Source: Candidatus Brocadiaceae bacterium (lineage in GTDB: Bacteria; Planctomycetota; Brocadiia; Brocadiales; Brocadiaceae). From it: 7,751 nucleotides of DNA. The DNA lies in NCBI GenBank assembly GCA_024653795.1, contig JANLHY010000264.1:1-7751 (forward strand), given 5' to 3'. Shown piece by piece: positions 1 through 5,489 of the stretch (its first letter is position 1; each line of letters begins with the position of its first letter). The notes below the pieces were generated by a model. That model saw only the letters and a program-made list of their open reading frames with translations, was not told where the DNA came from and ran no database searches. Position numbers and translations under genes: made by a program.

Positions 1-36
1 GGTATGAATAAGAATGTTTATATAGGTATTTGCCAT
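1..36 (-). CDS. N-terminus of putative IS200/REP-associated (Y1) transposase, cut by the window edge
   Basis: Only 12 codons are inside the window, read leftwards from the ATG at 36-34: MANTYINILIHT. This resembles the opening of IS200-like and REP-associated tyrosine transposases, which begin with a short beta-strand rich in aromatic and Ile/His residues. A strong ribosome binding site, AAAGGAG, lies a few bases upstream on the minus strand, which supports a real start. Proteins of this family are single-domain HUH endonucleases that cut and rejoin single-stranded DNA beside small palindromes. Such palindromes are present in the 110 bp upstream. The catalytic HUH motif and tyrosine are outside the window, so the assignment rests on the start and the context. 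Confidence is moderate. Confidence 0.5.
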   Translation of the reverse strand, partial: MANTYINILIHT

Positions 37-56
37 AAAACACTCCTTTTTCAATC

Positions 57-69
57 GTCCCTATGGGAC
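57..69. repeat. Small hairpin, GTCCC-TAT-GGGAC
   Basis: A perfect 5-bp stem with a 3-nt loop lies about 20 bp upstream of the transposase start. Palindromes of this size flank genes of the IS200/RAYT type and can serve as the transposase recognition site. From memory, similar GTCCC/GGGAC palindromes recur in several bacterial genomes, but this was not checked here. Confidence 0.5.
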
Positions 70-93
70 TTAAATCATCGATCAAACCCAAAA

Positions 94-111
94 CAGGCAA
101 TAAATTGCCTG
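94..111. repeat. Hairpin, CAGGCAA-TAAA-TTGCCTG
   Basis: A perfect 7-bp stem with a 4-nt loop, the strongest of the three small hairpins upstream of the transposase start. No run of T follows on either strand, so it is not a convincing intrinsic terminator. A role as a REP-like repeat or transposon end is inferred only from position. Confidence 0.55.
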
Positions 112-123
112 CCTACTATCATT

Positions 124-139
124 TACTCCTTACGGAGTA
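124..139. repeat. Hairpin, TACTCC-TTAC-GGAGTA
   Basis: A perfect 6-bp stem with a 4-nt loop, the third small hairpin in the gene-free stretch 37-248. Read on the minus strand the loop is GTAA. The rest of the stretch up to 248 shows only a loose, bulged inverted repeat around 171-190 and no coding potential that I recognise. Confidence 0.5.
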
Positions 140-248
140 CGAAGGGTAAAATAACTACACTTTTACTTCCCTCCCATTAAAAATGTGGGTAAAGATAAGC
201 ACAAGGGGCGAGGGAACCTTTACTCTCTTGCTCCTGTATTTCCTTATT

Positions 249-362
249 TGTAACAGTTCACCCCCACCTAAGCCTCCCCCATCAAGGGGGAGGAATACAA
301 GGGAACAATGAGTATTCCCCGCCCCTGGTGGGAGGGGTTAGGGGAGGGGGTGAACTGTTACA
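249..362. repeat. 114-bp palindromic (MITE/REP-like) element with 17-bp terminal inverted repeats
   Basis: The outer ends, 249-265 and 346-362, are perfect 17-bp inverted repeats (TGTAACAGTTCACCCCC and its complement). Inside, each half folds again: CCTCCCCC pairs with GGGGGAGG (273-280 with 286-293), and CCCCGCCC pairs with GGGAGGGG with one mismatch (317-324 with 330-337). The two halves are diverged copies of the same C-rich sequence. No target-site duplication is evident: the left flank ends TTATT and the right flank starts TAATT. The element encodes no protein of its own, although a reading frame runs through it from 199 into the anmK remnant. A related 69-bp palindrome lies at 5297-5365. 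It is probably a non-autonomous dispersed repeat; what mobilises it is unknown. Confidence 0.75.
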
Positions 363-1218
363 TAATTTTAAAGGAGAACCGTGGGATTTACCACACATTC
401 GGTCTACGCTCCAGATTGGTGAGCCTTCTGTCATCGCTCAGGAAACAGGCGTTACGACAGTGGCAGACTTTCGGCCAAGAGATATGGCGGCAGGAGGACA
501 GGGAGCGCCACTCGTGCCTTATGTGGATTTCATCCTCTTTAGAGACAAAGAGAAGGGACGTGCCTTGCAAAATATTGGAGGAATTGCCAATGTCACCATA
601 CTGCCAAAGAACTGCAGTATCAATGACGTTATCGCCTTCGACACCGGCCCTGGCAACATGATAATTGACCGCATTACCGAGCTTGTCACAAACAATACAA
701 AACACTTTGACGAAGGTGGCAAACTCGCAGAGAGGGGAAAGATTCATAATAGCCTTCTGGCTACCCTCCTTGCACACCCTTATCTATCAAAACCACCGCC
801 AAAGACCACAGGACGCGAGGAGTTTGGGATATCTTTTGCGGATACCCTTTACAAAGATGCTATACATTCCGGGATCAAAGACATAGATATTCTGACAACG
901 GTTACGGCCTTTACTGCCCACAGCATTGCTGACAGCTATAAACAACGGATTTTATCAAAACACCACCTCTCCGAGATAGTACTCTCAGGGGGTGGAATCC
1001 ACAACAATACCCTTATAAAATTTCTCAGACAATATCTTAAACCCACAATTCAAGTACACACCATTGATAAATACGGTATCTCACCCAATGTCAAAGAAGC
1101 CATTGCCTTTGCCATCCTGGCCAATGAAACAATTTCCGGCAATCCCAACAATGTCCCCAGCGCCACAGGGGCAAGAGAGGCAGTTATTATGGGGAAGATC
1201 GTCCCTGGTAGATTGTAA
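361..1218 (+). pseudogene. anmK: Anhydro-N-acetylmuramic acid kinase, 5'-truncated
   Basis: AnmK phosphorylates 1,6-anhydro-MurNAc to MurNAc-6-phosphate during peptidoglycan recycling in the cytoplasm. The visible part (about 285 residues) follows the family closely: STLQIGEPSVIA, the VADFRPRDMAAGGQGAPLVP segment, QNIGGIANVT, the FDTGPGN motif carrying the presumed catalytic Asp, the STGREEFG-like TTGREEFG, a C-terminal GGG and the closing SATGAREAVIMG. Family members are about 370 residues. Roughly the first 100 are missing here, including the N-terminal GxMSGTSxDG phosphate-binding segment of this actin-like kinase fold. Homology starts at about HNFKGEPW, directly at the right end of the palindromic element at 249-362. 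The frame is open upstream to 199, but the translation there (C-rich repeat and flank) is not AnmK-like, and none of the three forward frames in 1-250 encodes the missing part. The GTG at 328 lies inside the repeat and is not a plausible original start. The body of the frame is otherwise intact, so the truncation is recent or reflects an assembly join. No product is expected to be active. Confidence 0.85.
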
Positions 1219-1231
1219 ACTTCTAAAGCGT

Positions 1232-1369
1232 TTATTCTTTATGAATCAATTCTCTTTCTATTGCTTTTTGAACAAGCGGATTCAATGATAAACCTTTCCT
1301 GATCACTGTTTCAACTGCCCGCCTGTGTATTTCTGGTGATACACGAACATTAAAACATCCTTCATTGTA
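1232..1369 (-). pseudogene. Remnant of a HicB-like antitoxin, C-terminal ribbon-helix-helix domain
   Basis: Reading leftwards directly after the antitoxin stop codon (1372-1370) and in the same frame, there are 45 sense codons before a TAA at 1234-1232. The translation contains CFNVRVSPEIHRRAVE, then KGLSLNPLVQKAIEREL. This is the typical C-terminal DNA-binding domain of HicB-family antitoxins: a strand (FNVRV), a helix starting at PEIHR, and a second helix after GLSLN. The N-terminal HicB domain is absent, and there is no ATG or well-placed alternative start in the first 20 codons, so it is called a remnant and not a gene. No hicA-like partner is visible nearby. Its stop lies 13 bp from the end of the convergent anmK frame. 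Confidence 0.6.
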
Positions 1370-1648
1370 TTAACCCTTTACACTTAATTCTTCCTTCACC
1401 TTCTCAGCTAAGAGTATTTTCAAAAGAGACTGATACGGCACATCTCTTTCATTCGCCAAGACCTTCAGTCTTTCAATAAGAGACTCAGGCAACCTGATTG
1501 ATATTGACCTGGTAGAAGGCTTTAACCCTGGAAGTAATACCTTCTTAGCCTTTGAATAATCTACATACTCAGTAGAATCATGCGTTGACCAAAACTCACG
1601 TTCTTCATCCTCTGTCCTAAATTTCGGTATCTTTTTCAGTTTGCTCAT
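1370..1648 (-). CDS. CopG-type antitoxin partner of BrnT
   Basis: A 92-residue protein with two parts. Residues 1-37 match the antitoxin family that opens IPKFRTEDEEREFW and continues THDSTEY, the segment that contacts the toxin. Residues 46-90 form a ribbon-helix-helix DNA-binding unit, with the strand SISIRLPES and then two helices with PYQSLLKILLAEKV in the second. Such antitoxins neutralise BrnT and repress their own operon by binding an operator as dimers. The ATG at 1648-1646 lies inside the 3' end of the toxin gene (32-bp overlap), preceded by AAGGAGA at 1664-1658 with 9-nt spacing. This gives translational coupling with toxin first and antitoxin second, the usual order for brnT loci. 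The inverted repeat at 1941-1971 is a candidate operator. Recognition is good for the family; activity is inferred. Confidence 0.88.
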   Translation of the reverse strand: MSKLKKIPKFRTEDEEREFWSTHDSTEYVDYSKAKKVLLPGLKPSTRSISIRLPESLIERLKVLANERDVPYQSLLKILLAEKVKEELSVKG

Positions 1649-1928
1649 ATATTTTTCTCTCCTTCTTGTTCATATCCCTTGCAGATATAACCCTTATTTT
1701 CCTGCCCCTTGTGGTAAACACCAAAAACAACAATCGATGGCTATTGGTCTTACCAAGAACATAGTAACGTGGCTCTGTTATAGAATGCGGCTCATCCTTT
1801 ATTACTACCAGCGGATCATTAAAAAAGACTTCTTCACATTCTATATGAGTAACATCGTGTTTTTCCCAGTTTTTGGTAATATTACCTTCGTCCCAGTCAA
1901 AGCCTTTAAGATTTGATAATATGTCCAT
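1617..1928 (-). CDS. brnT: BrnT family toxin (type II toxin-antitoxin)
   Basis: A 103-residue protein with the small alpha/beta BrnT (DUF497) fold, related to RelE-like ribonucleases that arrest growth by cutting RNA. Diagnostic segments are GFDWDEGN (9-16), NWEKHDVTHIECEEVFF (20-36), RYYVLGKT (54-61), LLFLVFTTRGRKIRVISARD (66-85) and the terminal KKERKIYEQ (88-96). The length is normal for the family and no key segment is missing. The ATG at 1928-1926 is the only sensible start; the upstream AGGGTT is a weak ribosome binding site, in keeping with low toxin expression. The 3' end overlaps the antitoxin gene by 32 bp. A strong promoter with an overlapping inverted repeat precedes it. Confidence 0.9.
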   Translation of the reverse strand: MDILSNLKGFDWDEGNITKNWEKHDVTHIECEEVFFNDPLVVIKDEPHSITEPRYYVLGKTNSHRLLFLVFTTRGRKIRVISARDMNKKERKIYEQTEKDTEI

Positions 1929-1940
1929 TTGTTTTTATTA

Positions 1941-1971
1941 ACCCTGTATGTAATAAATATATACACAGGGT
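1941..1971. promoter_or_regulatory. Inverted repeat, candidate operator of the toxin-antitoxin operon
   Basis: ACCCTGT (1941-1947) and ACAGGGT (1965-1971) form a perfect 7-bp inverted repeat with a 17-bp AT-rich centre. It brackets the predicted -10 box and start site of the brnT promoter. Ribbon-helix-helix antitoxins bind short inverted repeats in this position, so binding by the CopG-type antitoxin is a reasonable inference but is not shown by sequence alone. Confidence 0.55.
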
Positions 1972-1984
1972 GTTACGTAGTCAA
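1956..1984 (-). promoter_or_regulatory. Predicted sigma70-type promoter of the brnT/antitoxin operon
   Basis: On the minus strand, TTGACT (1984-1979) and TATATT (1961-1956) are separated by exactly 17 nt, close to the TTGACA/TATAAT consensus. Transcription would start near 1949, leaving a leader of about 20 nt before the toxin ATG. The -10 box falls between the arms of the inverted repeat at 1941-1971, which fits autorepression. Confidence 0.65.
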
Positions 1985-2059
1985 CTTAAAATCCGACTTT
2001 CAAAAAAATATAGCGCATCCAAGCAGGAAAAATACTCTGTTACCCCCTCGACTATTTTC

Positions 2060-2088
2060 TTGATAAATATTTCTTATCTTTTTATAAT
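2060..2088 (+). promoter_or_regulatory. Predicted sigma70-type promoter of the S41 protease gene
   Basis: TTGATA (2060-2065) and TATAAT (2083-2088) are separated by 17 nt, a near-consensus housekeeping promoter. It points away from the toxin promoter. Initiation near 2095 would give a leader of about 144 nt before the start codon at 2239. Confidence 0.6.
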
Positions 2089-2095
2089 TATACTA

Positions 2096-2238
2096 AGAAA
2101 AAATAAGCCACTGAGATTATTTTAAAAAAGCACGCGAGACATTCCTTTTACCCTTCCATAAAAAGCGGTATTAAGGACTATTTGTATTTTCTGTGGTTAA
2201 TTTTGACACTATAAATTTTTGACCAAAAGGGCCATTAC
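2096..2238 (+). other. Leader of the S41 protease gene; nothing recognised except the RBS
   Basis: This AT-rich stretch completes the 310-bp gap between the divergent toxin and protease genes. I see no reading frame of note, no strong hairpin and no riboswitch that I recognise. AAAAGGG at 2225-2231, 7 nt before the ATG at 2239, is a clear ribosome binding site and fixes the protease start. TTTTGAC occurs twice, at 2201 and 2217; its meaning is unknown. Confidence 0.5.
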
Positions 2239-5200
2239 ATGAAATCAAAATTTACGTCCAGATATTTACTGATTACGTTCCTCTCCTTATTTTCTGTTTC
2301 CTGCCTTTTCATTTTTCTTAATAAAACTTTTGGTCTGGAACCTCGGTTCGAAAAACGAACAGAAAAAGACGATACTACTTACAAATTTCGCTTACCAGGC
2401 ATTGTCAGTTCCTATGTCAACAGGCTGTACGTAGATCCCGAACGCATCAAAACTGTAGAAATGCTCAAGGAGGCGCTTTCGTGGCAGGAAAGGCTTATAC
2501 CAGAAGTATTAACCGACTTTACAGAAAGCGCCGATACCCAAACAGTGACCGTAGATGATATCTCGAAAACATATGATCTGTCCAAAATCCGACGTTCTAA
2601 AGACATGGTTGAAATTCTCCAGGATGCCCTTACGTTTATCAATACATATCGCCAGCCCAATGAAACCATCACTGCAAACGATATCGAATACACGGCAATC
2701 AACGGCATGCTCACACAATTGGATCCGCACTCTATTATCCTGCCGCCGAAAGAGTTCAACGAATTCAAGATCGGTACGACCGGGAAATTCGGAGGACTGG
2801 GGATGGTTGTGGGATTGCGAGATGGTATACTTATGGTAATCTCGCCAATTGAGGGCACACCTGCGGCAAGGGCAGGCATGAAGGCAGGTGACAAGATTAT
2901 CGAAATTGACGGAGAATCTACCATCAACATGAATCTTACAGAATCTGTTGGGAAATTACGCGGGGATCCAGGCACACAAGTCGTACTCTCGGTCATGACA
3001 GAAAAGGCAACTGAACCAAAGCAGGTCACTTTGAAACGAGAAATCATTGCTATACCGACTGTTGAATCTGCATCTCTGGACAATGGTTTGGGCTATATAA
3101 AAATAAGAAATTTCCAAGACGATACCTCTCAATGTCTCAACGAACACCTGAAACGTCTGAAAACATCTAACAATAAAATAAAAGGGTTAATTATCGACCT
3201 GCGTAATAATTCCGGCGGGCTGCTGGATCAAGCTATTGAAGTTGCAGATAAATTTATCGAGAAAGGCCCCATTGTCGTCACGGTAGGTCCCAGCGGACAT
3301 CCGCGAGAAATACAGGAAGCCAGAAAAACAGATACAGACGAAGAACCTTATCCTATTGTAGTGCTTGTTGATGCAGGAAGCGCCTCTGGCGCAGAAATTG
3401 TTGCTGGGGCGCTGAAGGAAAATAACCGCGCCGTAATTGTAGGAGACAGAAGCTTTGGCAAGGGTTCCGTACAACAACTTATTGAACTTATGGACGGTTC
3501 AGCGTTAAAATTGACTATTGCCAAATACCTTACTCCCTTGTTCACCGATATTCAATCTGTCGGCATTACCCCGGATATCAAGTTTATTCCTGCAACAGTA
3601 ATAAAAGACAATATCAATCTATTCCGCGGTATTGTTGCCCTTCGCGAGGAAGACCTTAAACAGCACCTCGACGAACACCCAAAAGGCGACACCCCTTTTG
3701 CAACTATAAAATATTTCTTAGAAACAAAAGAAAAAGATAAAACTGAAGAACCGGAAGAAGAGGCGGGAGATCCTTATAAACTGCCAGATTTCAACACAGA
3801 CTTTCACGTCCTTTTTGCTAAAAAATTACTCCTCAATACCGTTACACCACAGCGGGAGGCTTTTCTGCAGAACTCCCTTTCCATTATATCGGAAACAACC
3901 CGATTAGAGGAAGAGAAGATTGCCCATGCGCTTCAAAAATTAGACATTGATTGGTCCACAGGCACAGGTGATGGAACCTCAAAATCAACTGTTTCTTATT
4001 CCACAAATCCGGCAAACGGACGGGGCAAGGCAGGTGAAAAGATTACCCTTACCATGACGGTGACAAATACTGGTGAAGCGTCCATGTATCAATTACGAGG
4101 AATCTCGTCAAGCAAAAATGGACTATTCGATAAACTCGAATTTATCCTTGGGAAAATGGAGAAGGGAGCAACGAAATCGTATTCAACAACGGTAGAAATT
4201 CCCAAAAATTCTCTGGACAGAGAGGATGAAGTAACCGTTAAATTTGATGAATTAAATCGCAATAATCCAAAGGATATTAAACTTAATATTACTACAGAGG
4301 CATTACCGCGTCCACTCTTTGCCTATTCCTATCAGATTCTGGATAACGGAAAGAACTCATCAAAGAACAATGGAGACGGGTTAATTCAGACAGGAGAAGA
4401 TATCGAACTGTTAGTATTCGTAAAAAATGTGGGTGAAGGCCCTGCTGAAAAGAATGTAATTACCTTAAAAAATTTGAGCAATAAAGAAGTTTTTATAAAA
4501 AACGGACGGGCAGAAATTGGGCTATTAAATCCAGGTGAAATGAAAGAGGCAAAACTATCCTTTTTTGTAAAAGAAACGCTATCGTCAGACAAGTTCAATA
4601 TGGATATGATTATCACCGACTCCGTTTTCTTGACGTTCCTATCCAATAAACTTACCTTTCCCGTAACCCCAGGTAAGAACAAATTGACACAGACTTCCAG
4701 CATCCTAAAGATAGGCAGAAACCACACCCCGCTTTACAGTGGGATGTCTTTTAATTCCACCGTATTATCAATGATGAAAGAAGGCGCTATTCTCATGTCC
4801 GATGCAAAAAATTCAGACTGGTTCCGCATCACGCTGCCAGATAATCGACACGGCTGGGTCTCTGCAAAAGAAGCACTAGAATTGAATGGCGCAGAAAATA
4901 AACCGAGTGCTTTAGAACCCTTTATGCAACGGACACCACCAACGATTACCCTGGGCAAATCCTTATCGAATATATTATTCGGAAACGAGAGGCTACCGAT
5001 GTCTGCCGTTATAGAAGATGATATATGCGTAAAACATGCTTATATCCTTATCAACAACGACAAGGTCTATTACAAATCCAATAAGATTGCAACGCCCAAA
5101 GAACAGACCAGGCTTGAAATCAATACAGATGTCCCGCTCAAGGAAGGTCCTAATGTAGTGACGATTATTGCACGCGATGACCAGGACATGATAACCATCA

Positions 5201-5247
5201 AATCCTTTGTGGCGACGAGAGCTATAACCGTTGCAAAAGGGACTTAG
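2239..5247 (+). CDS. Secreted carboxy-terminal processing protease (S41) with long multi-domain tail
   Basis: A 1002-residue Ser/Lys endopeptidase that would trim or degrade envelope proteins outside the cytoplasm. Residues 1-33 are a signal peptide or membrane anchor (basic start, hydrophobic 9-28). Residues 35-175 are the N-terminal region ending with the family signature LDPHSIILPPKEF (161-173). A PDZ domain spans about 180-260 (FGGLGMVVG, GTPAARAGMKAGDKI). The S41 core is about 280-450, with YIKIRNF, LIIDLRNNSGG and the dyad Ser383 (in GSASGAE) and Lys408 (in FGKGSVQ), 25 residues apart as in characterised members; Gln412 is also present. Residues 497-511 are an acidic linker. The tail is unusual: a beta-sandwich domain (about 583-690), a second one opening with an Asn/Asp-Gly-rich NNGDGLIQTGE loop (about 693-810), a bacterial SH3-like domain (about 820-885, with WFRI and GWV) and a final beta domain (about 900-995). 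Typical CtpA proteins have about 400-450 residues. The first half is assigned with high confidence; the tail domains are judged from pattern only. Confidence 0.93.
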   Translation: MKSKFTSRYLLITFLSLFSVSCLFIFLNKTFGLEPRFEKRTEKDDTTYKFRLPGIVSSYVNRLYVDPERIKTVEMLKEALSWQERLIPEVLTDFTESADTQTVTVDDISKTYDLSKIRRSKDMVEILQDALTFINTYRQPNETITANDIEYTAINGMLTQLDPHSIILPPKEFNEFKIGTTGKFGGLGMVVGLRDGILMVISPIEGTPAARAGMKAGDKIIEIDGESTINMNLTESVGKLRGDPGTQVVLSVMTEKATEPKQVTLKREIIAIPTVESASLDNGLGYIKIRNFQDDTSQCLNEHLKRLKTSNNKIKGLIIDLRNNSGGLLDQAIEVADKFIEKGPIVVTVGPSGHPREIQEARKTDTDEEPYPIVVLVDAGSASGAEIVAGALKENNRAVIVGDRSFGKGSVQQLIELMDGSALKLTIAKYLTPLFTDIQSVGITPDIKFIPATVIKDNINLFRGIVALREEDLKQHLDEHPKGDTPFATIKYFLETKEKDKTEEPEEEAGDPYKLPDFNTDFHVLFAKKLLLNTVTPQREAFLQNSLSIISETTRLEEEKIAHALQKLDIDWSTGTGDGTSKSTVSYSTNPANGRGKAGEKITLTMTVTNTGEASMYQLRGISSSKNGLFDKLEFILGKMEKGATKSYSTTVEIPKNSLDREDEVTVKFDELNRNNPKDIKLNITTEALPRPLFAYSYQILDNGKNSSKNNGDGLIQTGEDIELLVFVKNVGEGPAEKNVITLKNLSNKEVFIKNGRAEIGLLNPGEMKEAKLSFFVKETLSSDKFNMDMIITDSVFLTFLSNKLTFPVTPGKNKLTQTSSILKIGRNHTPLYSGMSFNSTVLSMMKEGAILMSDAKNSDWFRITLPDNRHGWVSAKEALELNGAENKPSALEPFMQRTPPTITLGKSLSNILFGNERLPMSAVIEDDICVKHAYILINNDKVYYKSNKIATPKEQTRLEINTDVPLKEGPNVVTIIARDDQDMITIKSFVATRAITVAKGT

Positions 5248-5296
5248 ACCTATTTTAATGCTAAGGAATTTCAAAGTTTTTAGTAATGGAAACAAC

Positions 5297-5365
5297 AACC
5301 CACCCCTAACCCCTCCCAGGAGGGGATTTCTCGATTCCCCTCTCGGGAGGGGACAGGGGTGGGTT
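5297..5365. repeat. 69-bp palindromic C-rich element, relative of the 249-362 repeat
   Basis: The outer arms AACCCACCCCT (5297-5307) and AGGGGTGGGTT (5355-5365) are perfectly complementary. Inside, CCCCTCCC (5310-5317) is repeated in inverted form as GGGAGGGG (5345-5352), and each half can fold alone (CCCCTCC with GGAGGGG, for example). The core CCCCTAACCCCTCCCA at 5303-5318 is identical to the complement of 329-344 in the other element. It lies 49 bp after the protease stop. It could slow transcription, but no T-run follows, so a terminator is not called. Confidence 0.75.
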
Positions 5366-5434
5366 CATTCTTATCTCCAAATTTTGTCATATCCAAAAAG
5401 TGGAGACCCATATACGGTTGGAGCGTTAAAAGCT

Positions 5435-5449
5435 GCTGCCGTAGGCAGC
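5435..5449. repeat. Hairpin GCTGCC-GTA-GGCAGC upstream of the HD-GYP gene
   Basis: A perfect 6-bp GC-rich stem with a 3-nt loop, followed by CTAATTTATAA. The T content after the stem is too low for a good intrinsic terminator. The surrounding 5366-5489 has no gene. It holds a further TCTCCA/TGGAGA inverted repeat (5374-5379 with 5401-5406) and a TATAAT at 5456-5461 without a matching -35 box. Role unknown. Confidence 0.45.
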
Positions 5450-5489
5450 CTAATTTATAATCAGCGGTAATAATAATTGAGGAAATGTT

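Noticed and set aside
57..139. CRISPR array
   Set aside because: The three hairpins differ from one another in sequence and spacing, and there is no direct repeat with unique spacers.
1..250. Missing anmK 5' end, possibly frameshifted, upstream of the element
   Set aside because: No forward frame shows the SGTSxDG or GSHGQT-type segments expected for the AnmK N-terminus.
308..661. 117-codon plus-strand frame starting inside the palindromic element
   Set aside because: It overlaps the anmK remnant in another frame, has no family resemblance and starts inside the repeat.
2239..2310. Lipoprotein signal at Cys22 of the protease
   Set aside because: The residues before the Cys are Ser-Val-Ser, lacking the Leu/Val/Ile at -3 of a lipobox, so a plain signal peptide or anchor is preferred.
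2412..3083. 223-codon minus-strand frame inside the protease gene
   Set aside because: Antisense shadow of a well-conserved S41 coding region; the Ser-rich composition is typical of such shadows and no ribosome binding site or domain is apparent.
5297..5380. Intrinsic terminator of the protease gene
   Set aside because: The hairpin is strong, but no T-run follows it on the plus strand, and the same core occurs at 249-362 in a non-terminator setting.
5390..5489. c-di-GMP (GEMM) riboswitch upstream of the HD-GYP gene
   Set aside because: The context made it attractive, but I could not find the conserved GEMM core or its paired helices in the hairpin region.
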